Counted from the stretch's first letter, positions 1 through 11,519 are shown. The stretch: DNA of 64,000 nt from Rhodeus uyekii (GCA_037043235.1 JAWRVZ010000038.1:1489501-1553500), one strand, 5' to 3'. A program made the numbers and translations. The notes: generated by a model from the letters alone, not told the origin.

Positions 1-607
1 GCTTGACAGACCAATTATATGACAAGGAAGGAAGGAACAATGCTTCCTTTGTCTAAACCATGTAATTTTCAAAGGTAAAATGTTTTCCTGCAGACAAAAG
101 CCACATCTGAGGCTGCAAAATCAGTCTAAATCATCTGTTTTCACCTCTTCTGCATTTGATATTCTGCACTGGAATTATCATGTTGTGATGTTTATTAGCA
201 CTGCCAATCTGCCCGAGGCGTGATGGCTTCGTTGTCCCAAAGTAACAGTTGCATCATGACCTGTCCAACGTGTCAAGCCTGCGTTGCTGTGCTGTATCTC
301 CTCTGTATAACATGAGAATCTAATGCTTTCTTTGTTATATATTGAGAGATAATGGTCTGCAACTGCCAACCTCTCATCATATTAGCATCACAATCCATTC
401 CTGTGTATAGTATTGTGAAAATATTCTAAAAATTGTTTGTCTGCTTGTTAATTTAAAATGTAATGCGTGTCAGCAGGACTTGATGATAACTTTTTTGCTC
501 TCCAGACACTGTGGCTAGTGGTTTTCCAAAGTTGCTAGCAACTCATGCTAGCAGCATTTTCACTGGCTACAATTTTGACCAACACCATGGGCAAAATTGG
601 CCATATA
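1..607. other. Unassigned AT-rich sequence
   Basis: I see no gene, RNA or recognised repeat here. The short open frames show no motif or domain. The segment ends at the TA duplicated by the neighbouring Tigger-like element. Confidence 0.5.
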
Positions 608-1505
608 CAGTGGAATCCGGTTATGTTGACGGCCTCGGGGGTTGCAAAAAAGATAAAAGATAACCGAGGATCGAGATAACTGAGGATCGAGAAAACCAAA
701 AGCCAATATGGCGATTTATTTGATGAAGCGATCGGCATGCTCTAAAAATGTATATACACTGTATATGTTTGCTAACAACAAAAGGTATATGTGCACCAAC
801 TAACAACAGAGATTTACCAGTATACAATAAAAAACACCTTTGATTCTCGATACAAACCTTTAATTATATTCTCCAACATTGCAAACACAATTTCGCTCAC
901 AGTGTAAACAGTCATAACATATTCGTGAGGTCATCACGCTGTACTAGAACACATTCGCTCATAACACAGTAATTTTGCTCGGACACAGTTCTGAAAAGTA
1001 TTGCACATGCGGTTACTATGGTTTCTTTACAAAGTCTAAAATGCTTTGTTGCTTTTTGCCTTTAACGGTCAGCTTGAAAACAAATGCTTCTATCAGTAAC
1101 GACATCTTTGTCGATTTCAATGTAATCTGGGAATTCCTGGACAGTGAAGGTGAACTCCTGCGCCTCTTCCAAGATAGCATCTGCAAGACTTGATTTTTGC
1201 ACAAGTTCTTCTGCGGCTGCATGGCACTGCGCCGCAAGAGTGAGTGAAGCGTCATTGGAGTGAGCGACTATACAGACCGTGATGCGCATGCGCACTGAAC
1301 TCGGTACTATCATCAGTCACGGGGATCGAGATAACTGATGTAAAGTGGCGACTTTTTCCCTCTTTAGGGTTCGGCGAAATAAAAGAATCGACATAACCGA
1401 TAAGAAAATGCTAAGACAAATAGGGTGTTTGGCGGTTCCACTTCAAAAACGTCGACATAACAGGGTTGGTGAGATAACCGAGGTCGAGATAAGTGGGTTC
1501 CACTG
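608..1505 (-). mobile_element. Tigger/pogo-like DNA transposon, degenerate, TA target duplication
   Basis: The ends are inverted copies: CAGTGGAATCCGGTTATGTT on the left, and the reverse complement of the right end reads CAGTGGAACCCACTTATCTC. Both are flanked by TA, the target used by Tc1/mariner and pogo elements. Inside the right half, a minus-strand open stretch (about 1062-1313) reads EFPDYIEIDKDVVTDRS, which resembles the acidic tail of Tigger/Jerky-type transposases. The DNA-binding and catalytic domains are not visible, so this is a non-autonomous, internally deleted copy. The motif GAGATAACYGAGG recurs near both ends. The class call rests on ends and target site; the coding assignment is weaker. 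Confidence 0.8.
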
Positions 1506-2039
1506 TATATATATATATATTTTTTTTAAATTCTTAATTTTTTCTCATAATTTGGCAGCAGGTATATTAAGCTGTTGTCACTTTAAAACCTGATGCACAG
1601 ATCCATTATACTGTTACATTTGTGTTTTCTTGATCAACTGTTTACATTCACTTAAAACCTAAATGACTGTGTTTAAGTGAATACTCATTCTATGTGCATT
1701 GACAAAACTACATTTAGTTTATTATTTCAAATGCATTTCTAAAAGAATATAATTAAAAAATGAATATATTATACATAGAATTCAAAATACTAGAGTGGCT
1801 AGTAGGAGTAACTGTGTTACACGCCTTGTCTTAATGTCAAGACCAGCCTGTCAGCATGGGACGTGACAACATGTTACAGTGTAAGAGTGAATAAACCAGC
1901 AAGACGACAATCGGTTTGACTTGATAACCAGCCATACATTTCATTTACTGACCCAATGTCATTTTTTTTCCTTACAGATGGACACAGACTTCAATTTCAG
2001 TCTGTTCGTCGTACAATGCTATCATAGTGCATTTTTGAC
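1506..2039. other. Unassigned sequence with a short TA/T-rich tract
   Basis: A TA dinucleotide run followed by a T run lies directly against the Tigger-like element, which probably inserted into or beside it. The rest is AT-rich, with no recognised gene or repeat. Confidence 0.4.
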
Positions 2040-2202
2040 ATTTTTGGAGCTTGACAGGTCACCCACCCATTGTATGGAAAAGAACAGACACTTTGTTCCT
2101 TTTGTGTTGCACTGAAAAGCAAAAAATATATGTGCTTTCAGCAACAAGAGGGTCGGGGGATGATGAAAGAAATTTCAATTTTGGGTGCACTATACCTTTA
2201 AG
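2040..2202 (-). repeat. Fragment of an abundant fish MITE (end motif GGGTGAACTATCCCTTTAA)
   Basis: On the plus strand the block runs from TTGGAGCTTGACAG, through CATTGTATGGAAAAGA and CCTTTTGTGTT, to TTTTGGGTGCACTATACCTT. I recognise this order as the terminal half of a very common interspersed DNA repeat of cyprinid genomes. It is diverged and incomplete. The 64-codon open frame overlapping it (1921-2115) is not a gene. Confidence 0.6.
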
Positions 2203-2518
2203 ATTAGAGCTCGTCTGATAGCACAACAGGAAATATGATGTGGCTCATAGCAATGCCTGTGACGACACTGGCAATAACAAGATGAGAAATGAAAACACAA
2301 GCCTGTGGTGGATGGAGTGAAAGTTTATTTGAATCTTCAGCACGATCCACAAGGTCATTTATTCTACCATCAGATTTTGACCTGGTGCAAAAGGTTCCGC
2401 ATCGTCGGGTCAAACACACATTCCTTCTCTTCAGAAATGAGATACGAGAGAGACTTCGCATGGGACCTGCAAGAGGGAACAGAGGTCATTGTGGATAAAA
2501 CACAACCTAAATTCATTT
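2203..2518. other. Unassigned, two overlapping short open frames
   Basis: Short frames are open on both strands, about 70 to 85 codons each. None has a domain, signal peptide or recognisable motif. Codon use cannot be judged at this length. I treat them as chance frames, although the block is somewhat less AT-rich than its surroundings. Confidence 0.3.
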
Positions 2519-2644
2519 GAAAGAAATTCATACTTTTATTCAGAAATGTTTCAGGGTTTTCCACAAAAAAGGCTCAATTTATTTTATCTAAAACCTATAT
2601 GTTTATATATCTTTTAGTCTTTCTAAACCTTTGAACAGTAGTGT
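2519..2644 (-). repeat. Deleted copy of the ACTACCGTTCAAAAGTTTGG MITE family
   Basis: It opens with TTTGAAAGAAATTCATACTT followed by TTATTCAGAAATG, and closes with CTTTGAACAGTAGTGTA. These are the two ends of a cyprinid MITE family that has several other copies in this window (for example 44665-45572 and 63515-63830). The interior present in longer copies is missing here. Confidence 0.6.
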
Positions 2645-3967
2645 ATGTGAATGACTATCTATTGCTGACACTGTTTAAAACACCTGACTTTGCATTTCAG
2701 AGTTTCTAAATCCATGTCACACTGCGCAATTTGCCATTTCAAAATCACATTTAGATATGCAGCACGCTGAGAGAAAATACTTTTTGCAGGTAAATAGATG
2801 TCATGGTGTAGATTGCCTAAAATAGCACCTCCTCTTTTCCTGCAGTTAAAGTCTAAAAGTCAGCAGACAGCAGACTGCTCCCTTACTTTCGGCACATTGA
2901 CTTTGTGTCTGCCGTGATGGAGTTCTGCAAAAAATTGACTGGAAAAAATCCCCTTATTGGGTTTTCTAATGCACGTAGATTCCCCTGAGCCAAATACCAC
3001 AAGATCTACAAGGCTGATGCATGCTGAGCCGTTCAAAGGCGATATGCATCTTTCATCACAGCTCTGCATGGATTTTTTTATTTATTTTTTGCTAAAAATG
3101 TGCATTATTAACCATCAAAATGTCTCTTTATTTAAGCATATTTTCATCTTCTGCCAATGTGTGATATCAGTGGACTGGTTATCTGAATGTTGCATGCAAA
3201 CACACATATCTATCTTTAGTTTTAGCCAGCTGGCCCATGATGTAATGCATACAGAATGACCATCTAAAGATAATATTGCACAAATAATTATCAGCATTGC
3301 TAAATCAAGCATCATGATTAGTGTTACTCATAACTATAGTTAATGATCAGCATTTGTGCTACATACATCAATGCATTTTTTTGAAGAGTACAGTTACTTT
3401 TTTAAGTCAAGACTTAGAAACTTTTTCACAAGTCAGTTTTGAGATTTTTGACTTTTGCTTTAGTAACTTGCCTCTTTAAGACTATTGAAAAGAAGACAAC
3501 CAAAATACATATTTAAGTGTTTATTTTATCATGTTGGTGTATGTAAATTTCAATTACAGAATATAATAAAGGTATTATAATATAATTAAAGGTCTTTTTT
3601 TAACTATATCAATTTTCTCATTTACCAAGCCCTATCTATATTGCTATATCTATCTATATTCCAAAGGGTTTGTTTATATATCATTTATATACCTGATTAA
3701 TATAAAATTATATAGCTAAAAACATTTTTCTATCCAAAATCTCCTCTGTTTTTACTATGTCAACAAAATGAAACAAGAGTTTTGAACTTGGCTTTATTCA
3801 ATATTAAGATTTCTATTCAGGAAATATATGCAAATTAGTACATATTTAATACCTAATACCAAACCTAATATTTCAGAACCGAATTGTCTTAATGCACTGT
3901 GATTAATCCACTGGGGAAAATATGGTGGTATCTATTAGTTAAAATGTCTATTAGTTACTTTATTCAC
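2645..3967. other. Unassigned AT-rich sequence
   Basis: Low-complexity AT-rich DNA. The 100-codon plus frame at 2957-3259 lacks any domain and is interrupted by poly-T-derived residues. Nothing recognised. Confidence 0.4.
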
Positions 3968-4030
3968 CAAGCATATAGATTTATTAATTGGATAAAAGCA
4001 TCTGCTGAATCCAAAAATATAAATATAAAT
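3968..4030 (+). repeat. SINE tail fragment
   Basis: TGGATAAAAGCATCTGCTGA followed by an AAATATAAATATAAATG tract matches the 3-prime tail of the tRNA-derived SINE seen more completely elsewhere in the window. Only the tail remains. Confidence 0.5.
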
Positions 4031-4587
4031 GATTTATTTAGAAAAAAAGCCAGTAAAAAACAAACAATAGGAGGAACCCAAGCACTATCCAGAGAGCAGA
4101 TGTTATATTAGACTAGCAAACACCAAAAACCGTAGGAATGACCCACAACAGTCAGTGAGTTTTGCACAATAAAGCTCACATTTTCTCCAGAATGTGTACA
4201 AATTGAGTTTCTTTTCACGTTGCACTGTTGCAGACTGCTAATCCACTCCTTCATGTCCTTTCAGATGACTTTACAAATCTCAAACACTGAGAAAGTCTAT
4301 TCCAAAACATTACATCACCATTGTAAAGCCAAGCTTTCCCTAGACCCAAACCTTGGCTCTCAGCTTTGCCTCCCATGTTATCCGCTCTTGAGACAAATAT
4401 CTCTTCCTGGGCTGTCTATCTTCTTACAGAGACTGTTGCCCTCCATGGCCCTCACAGATAACTCACTTCCACCCCTGTCCTTCATGTTGACCCTGCGCTA
4501 TCAGCATAGAGCAAAAGAGCACAAGCAGAACTCACATGGAACTAAGTCTGCTGTCTCAGCTGTTCACGTGAGTGGGCAAGATGAGCA
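4031..4587. other. Unassigned, 131-codon open frame without known domain
   Basis: A plus frame at 4220-4615 is open for 131 codons. Its predicted product starts with Met-His-Cys-Cys and has no recognisable domain, and its last codons run into the adjacent Tc1 remnant. That argues it is not a real gene. Confidence 0.3.
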
Positions 4588-5150
4588 AAATCACACTGGC
4601 TCTGAGGATTTTTAACAGCAGTAAGGGAACCATTGGCTAGCATGTGGAGGCCAGTGCAACCCTCCAAGGATATTCCTCCTAAGACCATTACTGACCCACC
4701 GCAAACCGGTCATGCTGGATAATGTTGCACACAGCATAACATTCCCCATCTCCAGACTCTTTCACATCTGACACGTGCTCAGTGTGAACCTTCTCTCATC
4801 CGTGAAGAGAACGGGGCGCCAATCGCAGACTCGAATTCTGGTGTTTTCTGGCAAATGCCATTCGAGTAGCACGGTGCTGAGCTGTGAGCACAGGTCTCAC
4901 TAGAGGATGCGGGGCCCACATGAAGTTCGTTTCTGACAGTTTAGTCAGAAATATGCACACCAATAGCCTGCTGGAGGTCGTTTAGTAGGGCTCTGGCAGT
5001 GCTCCTCCTGTTCCTCCTCACACATAGGATCACCTGTTGTCACTTTCATTTGCACCAAAGTAGGTAAAACTGATTCACAATCACTTATGCTTCCTAATTG
5101 GACAGATTGATATGTCTGAAGTGTTAAACTGTGATGATTAAGTGTTGCTT
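4588..5150 (-). pseudogene. Tc1-like transposase remnant
   Basis: The minus strand carries pieces of an IS630/Tc1/mariner DDE transposase. The clearest is RPVLFTDERRFTLSTC, the block around the first catalytic aspartate (FTDES in intact relatives; here FTDER). Stops and frameshifts break the frame on both sides. The same fossil family occurs at 36673-37310, where the matching block reads RPVLFTDESRFTLNTC. The right part (CACCTGTTGTCACTTTCATT onward) matches the non-coding terminal region of this Tc1 family, so the remnant spans the transposase middle and the upstream end. It cannot be functional. Confidence 0.8.
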
Positions 5151-5365
5151 AAGAAATCTTTCTTGAGCAGTAAATCAGCATATTAGAATAATTTCTGAAC
5201 CAGGTGACACTGAAAACTGGAGTAATGATGCTGAAAAATTAGCTTAGCATCACAAGAATAAATTAGAATATTTGTAAAAAGATAACAGCTCTTTATCTTA
5301 AAATTACAATAATATTTCACAATATTACAAATGCAGAAATGGTGAGCATAAGAGACTTCACACAC
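5148..5365 (-). repeat. Copy of the ACTACCGTTCAAAAGTTTGG MITE family, interior part
   Basis: In minus orientation the block shows the family's ordered landmarks: TCTTGAGCAGTAAATCAGCA, TAGAATAATTTCTGAACC, GTGACACTGAAAACTGGAGT, AATATTTCACAATATTAC and GGTGAGCATAAGAGACTTC. Neither terminal inverted repeat is kept. It directly abuts the Tc1 remnant. Confidence 0.7.
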
Positions 5366-5718
5366 ACACACAAGTATTCCTATCATATATGAACATGTTC
5401 CGTAGGCATAACGGTTAATATGCTATATTATATATCTATCCCCACACACTAACCCTACCTGACAAGGAACAAATGTACTGATATTACTATACTTGTTGGG
5501 ACATTCGGTCCCCTAACATAGGGATTACCAGTATACACACACATACACGCACGCACAGAATGGTCAGTAAATGATGACCCCTAAATTTTAAGTGAACTAG
5601 CCTGAACTATTTTCTCAGTACCCAATTCTTCTTAATCACTCTTATATGTGAATGATGTAATCACAAATATATCTACCTTGGATAAAATATCAACTAGCTG
5701 TCACATGTCTCCAGCTGC
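5366..5718. other. Unassigned with CA run and a small repeat scrap
   Basis: A short CA run follows the MITE. TCAGTAAATGATGACC with TTTTAAGTGAACTA near 5574-5612 is a scrap, in minus orientation, of the common MITE ending in GGGTGAACTATCCC. Nothing else recognised. Confidence 0.4.
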
Positions 5719-6126
5719 ATGATATATATGGTCATGCCACCCGGCACTAACGTGAGTCGTGCCGATCAGGGAACGCACACAAGAGGATGGGAGGTTTTTC
5801 CGTTCCCTTTCATTACCCTGAAATATGTTTCAAACATACTGGCTGACTTTTACGGGAGCAAACAGGGTTTCACCAGAGCAGCAGTTAAAGGAAGCTTTAC
5901 GAGTTTGGCGGGCCTCCGCGCTGCACTCGCACTCCAAGAAAACACTGTAGATGAACTTCAGCGGGGATGTCTGATAGGAAAACTCCTCATTTATTTAATT
6001 GCAACGTTGGGTTTTATAATCCAAAGCTTTTTTGAGCGCAGTTGCTGTAATGATGTAAGAAACATGCACTCTGGAAACCTGAACCACAAGTTTTTAATAT
6101 ATAAATGCAATTACCGTAGCCTATAA
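5719..6126 (+). CDS. Open frame of 135 codons, no recognised family (doubtful)
   Basis: This is one of the longest plus-strand frames outside known transposons. The predicted 135-residue product begins MIYMVMPPGTNVSRAD, has a modestly hydrophobic stretch (LLIYLIATLGFII, about residue 90) and ends in a basic tail. The middle part (5780-5960) is richer in GC and CpG than its surroundings. I recognise no domain, and there are no convincing splice sites or polyadenylation signal around it. It could be a chance frame in a CpG-richer block or an undescribed small gene. I favour chance. Confidence 0.12.
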   Translation: MIYMVMPPGTNVSRADQGTHTRGWEVFPFPFITLKYVSNILADFYGSKQGFTRAAVKGSFTSLAGLRAALALQENTVDELQRGCLIGKLLIYLIATLGFIIQSFFERSCCNDVRNMHSGNLNHKFLIYKCNYRSL

Positions 6127-6267
6127 AAGACTTGGGACTACTGACTACTGTGGAGCAGATTAAAAGCCATTTCCATCTGTCTACTGGGTCAAACAGAGGC
6201 TCTTAGGCACATAAAATGAGTCTCTTCTGGAAGGTTGCGAGGCAGAGAAAGTTGCTGACGTGACACC

Positions 6268-6355
6268 TTCAAGGAATAATTCACACAAAAGTGACAATTC
6301 TCTCATGATTTAACTACCCTCATGTCACCCCAGAGCTGTTTGATTTTCTCTAAGA
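6268..6355 (+). repeat. Fragment of the AGTTCACCC-type MITE
   Basis: AAGGAATAATTCACACAAAA, then ACAATTCTCTCATGATTTAA and CTACCCTCATGTCACCCC, reproduce in order the terminal region of this abundant fish DNA repeat (consensus-like TAGTTCACCCAAAAATGAAA). Confidence 0.65.
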
Positions 6356-6940
6356 GTTTAACAGAATTTTTTACAAGGACAGTAACTAGAGACTGTCAAG
6401 CTCTACAATGCAAAAGACACATATAATAGTCCATATGAACTAGAAACAAACAGAAATGGATCAAAATAGATCAACGAGACAGCATTTCAAATATAAATCA
6501 CTGCATGAAGTTTAAAATGCTGCAAGAAGTGCTTTTTTGACATAAAAGACATCACCAAAGGCAGATTGGGGGTGGAGTTCAGGACCTTTCCCATCTGAAG
6601 TTTTGCTGCTTTGCATTGTAAATATATTATGAAATATACTTACAATTATTGTGAAGGTCGTAAAACAATACAAATTTAAACAAGACAAAAAAAACTTCAG
6701 GGTTCTCTTTAAACATTGGATGAAATTATTTTATTGTCTTTAACATGATGCAGTTATTATTAAATTAGTCATGACGAAAAAAATTATGATATTTTTCCCA
6801 CGAGTCTGCTATGCCGGCGATTATAACATTACCTAGCTTGTTTGGTAACTTGTTTAATACCGTGGCTTTTTGTATAATAAGTCACACAAATAAACCTTTG
6901 TCTGAAATGATATTAGGCTAATATTGTAGATCTATCATTA
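6356..6940. other. Unassigned AT-rich sequence
   Basis: No open frame of interest and no recognised repeat before the SINE tail begins. Confidence 0.4.
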
Positions 6941-7092
6941 CATTTTACATGTACATTTATGCACTTGGCAGGCTCTTTTATCCAAAGCGACTTACATTGC
7001 ATTCAAGATTCACACTGACATTTAGAAAATCAGTTCTTGCTTTCCCTGGGAATCGAACCCATGACCTTGGCTGATTGAGATACAGGAAAGCA
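6941..7092 (-). repeat. tRNA-derived SINE, nearly complete
   Basis: Read on the minus strand, a head with GCTTTCCTGTATCTCAATC (tRNA A-box region) is followed by a perfect pol III B box, GGGTTCGATTCCC (7048-7060), then CTTGAATGCAATGTAAGTCG and GATAAAAGAGCCTGCC, and an ATGTAAATGTA-type tail. This is the organisation of cyprinid tRNA-derived SINEs; I do not assign a family name. Other partial copies in the window are at 8085, 8211, 20434, 26236 and 58380. Confidence 0.8.
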
Positions 7093-7157
7093 TTGTGATG
7101 TCAATATGATGTTAAGTGGCAGATCAGTGGGCTTGCTGCAGTTGAATATATAAGTAA

Positions 7158-7596
7158 AGGGTCAGTCACACAGCCGATCACGCACGAATCACTCACAAAT
7201 CATGCACAGAATCGTTTGTGCTTGCTTGTGCGTTGAGAAATTGACCAAAGTATTCCACGAACATTCGACGCACGCCCGACGCATGAATCACTGACGTAGC
7301 GCGTCCAAACACATGCTTCGCGAACGTTCCACGTACAAGCACTTTCAGAATCCATATTGTCAGTGGATGTCAGTGGAATGAACGTGATACGTGCTCAGTT
7401 CATGCGTGATATGAAGGTGGGGCGTCAGTGGACGGACGTGGACGTGCGCGGTTTCGAACCGGTTCTGACGCATAAGCACTGACGGCCGACGCGTGTCCCG
7501 CGCATAGTCACGCATACGACGCACGCTCCGCGCAGAAACGAAAATCTGTGCGTGATTCGTGCGTGATTCATGCGTTTTCGCTGTGTGACTGGCCCT
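7158..7596. mobile_element. Harbinger-like MITE with TAA target duplication
   Basis: The left end AGGGTCAGTCACACAGC and the reverse complement of the right end, AGGGCCAGTCACACAGC, differ at one of 17 positions, and similarity continues inward through CGCACGAATCAC-type motifs. Both sides carry the trinucleotide TAA (7155-7157 and 7597-7599), the target duplication typical of PIF/Harbinger elements. The interior has no transposase frame. It is filled with short GC-rich ACGCACG, GACGCAC and CGTGCGT motifs that pair between the two halves, so the whole element could fold back on itself. Superfamily assignment rests on target duplication and ends only. Confidence 0.75.
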
Positions 7597-8084
7597 TAAG
7601 AGACATCCTCTGTCTCAGACGAAACCTAAAATACTATATGGAGGAAGAAATATATTTTATTAATTGGTGTGGTGAACCTATGAACCTAACTCGTATTTAA
7701 ACAACTATCGCTTTCTGTTGTTGGCCAGATAAAATGATATGGAAAAGAAAAACAGACATAAGATCATTTTTCAGTGCACCAAAACACACTAAATAAGTAC
7801 AAAAAGTCCTCATTTTAAGGCAATTTAGCATTAATTAAGGCAAAACGGCTTTATAAGAAAGGGTTCTTATGGAAATGCTAAAAATATGTTGAAATTTTTA
7901 GTTTACTGTACTCCTCAAGTGTTTATTGAACCTTACACCCATGGATATCACCTGACTGATGGTGGTGAGATTGAATATGCCAAAACAGAGTTGTTACGAT
8001 ACCAATGGCAGTGAAATTCCACGCTTATCAAATATAATACCGCAGGAAAAAAAAATTACGTTCCAAACACTCAAACAGCATCAA
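7597..8084. other. Unassigned sequence
   Basis: AT-rich, no recognised gene or repeat up to the SINE fragment. Confidence 0.4.
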
Positions 8085-8165
8085 ATTCATAAGTCACGGG
8101 TTCGATTTCGAGGGAACACAAGAACTTATATAAAACATTTACTTTGAATGCAATGCAATGTTTGA
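8085..8165 (+). repeat. SINE fragment with B box
   Basis: AAGTCACGGGTTCGATTTCG includes a pol III B box (8098-8109). It is followed by AGGGAACACAAGAACTTATA and TACTTTGAATGCAATGCAATG, matching the body of the window's tRNA-derived SINE. The tail is lost. Confidence 0.6.
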
Positions 8166-8210
8166 ATACATTCAAATTTTCTACAATTTAAGTATATAAT
8201 GATTTTATGT

Positions 8211-8306
8211 TCCTGTAGCTGAAATTGCAAAAGTCACGAGTTTGATTCCCAGCTAATGCAAAAATTGGAAATCAGACACATTTACTTTGAATGCAGTGTA
8301 AGTCTC
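8211..8306 (+). repeat. Second degenerate SINE copy
   Basis: TCCTGTAGCTGAAATTGCAA resembles the tRNA-like head, CACGAGTTTGATTCCCAG is a mutated B box, and ACTTTGAATGCAGTGTAAGT is the body. It lies about 50 bases after the first fragment in the same orientation, so this may be a local duplication or two insertions. Confidence 0.55.
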
Positions 8307-9714
8307 ATGAGCATCTTCAAATTGTATATATGTTGCTATTTAAAAAAGTTTTTATATATTATTTTTTTGCAAACTATTATTATGCAAACTAAAAAATGAT
8401 AAATAAATCATAAATAACAAATTAAAACATCTAGCTTTCAAGTATTTTTTAATTAGCTAAACCTTACTTCAAAACAGACAAATAAACAGTAGGTGACAAA
8501 AATGAAGAACAAAGCGAAATAAAAAAGAAACAAAACAACAAAGAGCTCTTGATGTTTTTCAGTACGCAACTGTAGAAGCTGATTAAAGCTTTTTAAATTA
8601 TCCACATAAGAGCAGTGTGCGATTATCTCTTTTTCTTGTTAGCAGTTTGATTATTTTTAAATGCATTACATATCAGGTCTATTAGGGAGCATTTACACCT
8701 GATGCACAGATCAATTATGACATCAGATGTTTAGGCCTATCTGCTTACATGCGCTTCAGACAAAAATAGCTGTTTGCTTTATTATATTCTGCCCAGATCA
8801 GCATATATGCTCTTTTAACTTGATTTGCAAGACACATGCATAGGGCAGTGGAAAGAACTCCTTTTTTCCCCTCATTTTTCTCAGAGAAGATGGGCTTACG
8901 CTGGCTTGTAAGCGAGCAGGGCTAAAGGTGCGTCGCCCTCTAGGGTGATGAGCGCTGATGATTAATTCAATGAGAGCAGTGTGTGTGTGTGCTAACGGGG
9001 AGAGAACGGAAGACGGTGAAGGTTATAGCTGCTCTCCAGAGGCCAGGGGGAATCTGAGCCTTCAGAAAGAGATGGTGTTGAAACAGCTATTTTTACAGCC
9101 TGCTCTCTCCAGGACTCTGTAATCCAGCTGAGACTGGGGCGTGCCGCTGTGCTGACGGAGGCAGTCGGTGACAAGTACAAGAGAGTCTTTATTGCCAGCA
9201 CAGCACCGCACCTCTGACCTGAGACACCTCCGAAACTCATGGAGGTCACTGACGGACTGAGCACCTCACTTTGGCAAAGTAGCGTGAGGTGGAGGTCAAC
9301 CTCAAAGGCTTATTGAACCTGCTTATAGTCTGATCAACTGGTGGGGCTGATGTACACGAAGCTTATAGACCACCTTGGACCAACAACAAACTAGCTACCA
9401 TCTAGCAATGCTATATTTGCATTTCTTTTTGTCACTATTGTCACAAGAATTACACTGATATGATCTGCTTTTCCAGAGACTGTAAACTTTGGACAATTTG
9501 TGTATTACTGCTGTTAACTAAATTAAAATGATTGTTGTGAGATGAGTGAAAAAACACAATTGCATAAATCTACCAGAAGGTTTATAACCTGCAAATAGTG
9601 TCATCTTAATGAGTAAAATAATGTGTACAGTTATGAACTAACAAATTATGAGAAGTTGAGATATTTTGAATTGATTGATAATCCTAGATTATACCTGTAC
9701 ATACAGGCCAATGT
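8307..9714. other. Unassigned, includes a GC-richer single-copy block at about 8880-9310
   Basis: Most of this stretch is AT-rich. Around 8880-9310 the composition changes: higher GC, several CpGs and no recognised repeat. A 90-codon minus frame (8992-9264) in this block has no domain. An AATAAAG on the minus strand at about 9190 could be a polyadenylation signal, but no exon structure supports it. Confidence 0.35.
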
Positions 9715-10050
9715 TGTTATTGTTAACTAAAACCAAAAATTTTACAATTAGTTTTTGTCCATTTAAATAAATCTGAATTAAAAAAAATATACATCTAAAA
9801 AATTAAACAATTAAAATCTTAAAATTAAATTCCAAGTGTTGAATTGGCAACTAATTAAAATAAAAGTTTAAAGTGAAGCAATCACATTAGTAAAACTAAA
9901 GTTTAATTAAAAATAAGCTAAAGCTAAATAGGAATAATAAAAGAGTAATAAACAGCACATCATAAAATTAAACAAAAAAAATTAACTAAAATTAATTCAA
10001 AACATTAATAAATGTTATAATAGTATATAAATAACACTGAATATTGACCT
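9715..10050. repeat. A-rich interspersed repeat (ACTAAAA/AATTAAA type)
   Basis: Starts with GTTAACTAAAACC and continues as A-rich sequence with AAAGCTAAATAGGAATAATA, ending AATGTTATAATAGTATATAA then ATAACACTGA. The same order of motifs appears at 14490-14710 and 54440-54690, so these are three copies of one dispersed family. I recognise it as a common cyprinid repeat but cannot name it. Confidence 0.6.
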
Positions 10051-11519
10051 ACTTCTACTAACAGTAAAATGATTAAAATATAAGAATTTGCTACACATGA
10101 GAGAAAATGTATATGCAAGAAAAAAACTATTTCAGACAGAGTTGCTAGTGAATATTTCAAATCAACTTAGATGCCTAAACACCTTAATATCTGAACGAAT
10201 GAAACTGAACCTCGACAGCTTTTCTGGCAAAGTGGCTGACAAATAACAATAAAAATTACCAGTCACTGCCAAAAAAAATCAAAAAACATATTTAGCTGCT
10301 GGTAGGTGTTAATTTTCCACCTTGAGTATATGACAACACAATTTAATTAGTGCCTTGGTGAATCTGTAAAGCTGTGCACAATACCGCGGTACTGAACTGA
10401 AAAATGCCAAGTTAGTAGCATTACTTATAGTTAGTTACTCAACACTCTAGTCTGTACTGATGAAGAAGTAAAGAGCTTTGCTTAACAGTTTTCCACTTAT
10501 ACACCTGCAGGATCATTAATTTAACCGGCATGATGCAGCTAATTTTGAAGCTAATTGAGCAATTGTGCACACTGTGCTTTGGAGCCAATTTCTGCTCCCG
10601 CCAATGGGTGCCCACTCTACATTTCTTTCTCTGTGCGATGGTGCGCTTGATGAATTCATTACACAAAAGTTATTTGTGTCTAAGAGAAGAGAAACACACA
10701 GACTGCAAATACATCACCAACCAAACTAAAACATGTTTCAATAAATACAGCAGAAAAGCAACGGAAATCGCTGCTAACTCACTGGAGAAACATAAAAAAT
10801 ACTGTTGTCTTCCCTTTTGCCATAGAGATTCAACACTCATAATGCAATGGGAATGTTGCTGTCCAAGGTCACTCCCGCAAGTCTGCTATGTATATTAAAA
10901 CTTTGGTGTTGATTTGTATTGTTTTCGGGTGCAAAAACTCAAAGTGTAAATGGTTAGCGAGAGAGTTACTTTTGGTTTCTGTAAATATGGAAAGAATGCC
11001 ACAATGGCACATCTGAAAAACCTCAGTGTTTGAAGTCAACATTTCAAACTGGATGACAATGAATACAATGTTTTAGGCCAAACGTTTGGGGCAATACGCC
11101 ATTGCACAATGGTAAGAAATCTGTCGCCATAATGTTCCATTTTTAGAGACATAGTATGATACAATTTTCAGTTTGGGCTTTGCTGAATAATAAACTTGAA
11201 TTTCCCAGTCCAGGTAACACAACATAAATTACTGGCATTGTAACAATACAAAGCAGGTTGAAAATTGGCGAAGTTGCACTTTGATTAAATTGATTTTTTG
11301 ATTGGTTATTAAAATGTAGAATATCATGTTTCTTGTAGGGTGCTTGAGCATACGAGCATTCATGGGATTGGCGCCTATTACATTGTGCACAATAACTTCT
11401 ATGCAAACTTTACGGAATCTACATGGGTTAAATATCTCAGACACACATGTGAAAAGGCAGTAGAACGTGTCAGTCACATTCAACGTTACGTCAGAACAAC
11501 TGATGAGCTGGGATCAGAA
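10051..11519. other. Unassigned, includes a 122-codon open frame
   Basis: A plus frame at 10530-10898 is open for 122 codons and cysteine-rich, but its cysteines do not form a spacing I recognise. Opposite-strand frames overlap it. No repeat or RNA gene recognised elsewhere in this stretch. Confidence 0.3.

Noticed and set aside
8992..9264. 90-codon Ser/Pro-rich minus frame with AATAAAG inside
   Set aside because: No domain, and the polyadenylation-like word lies within the frame rather than after it.
10530..10898. 122-codon cysteine-rich frame that could suggest a zinc-binding protein
   Set aside because: Cysteine spacing fits no known finger, overlapping frames exist on the other strand, and no splice or promoter context is seen.
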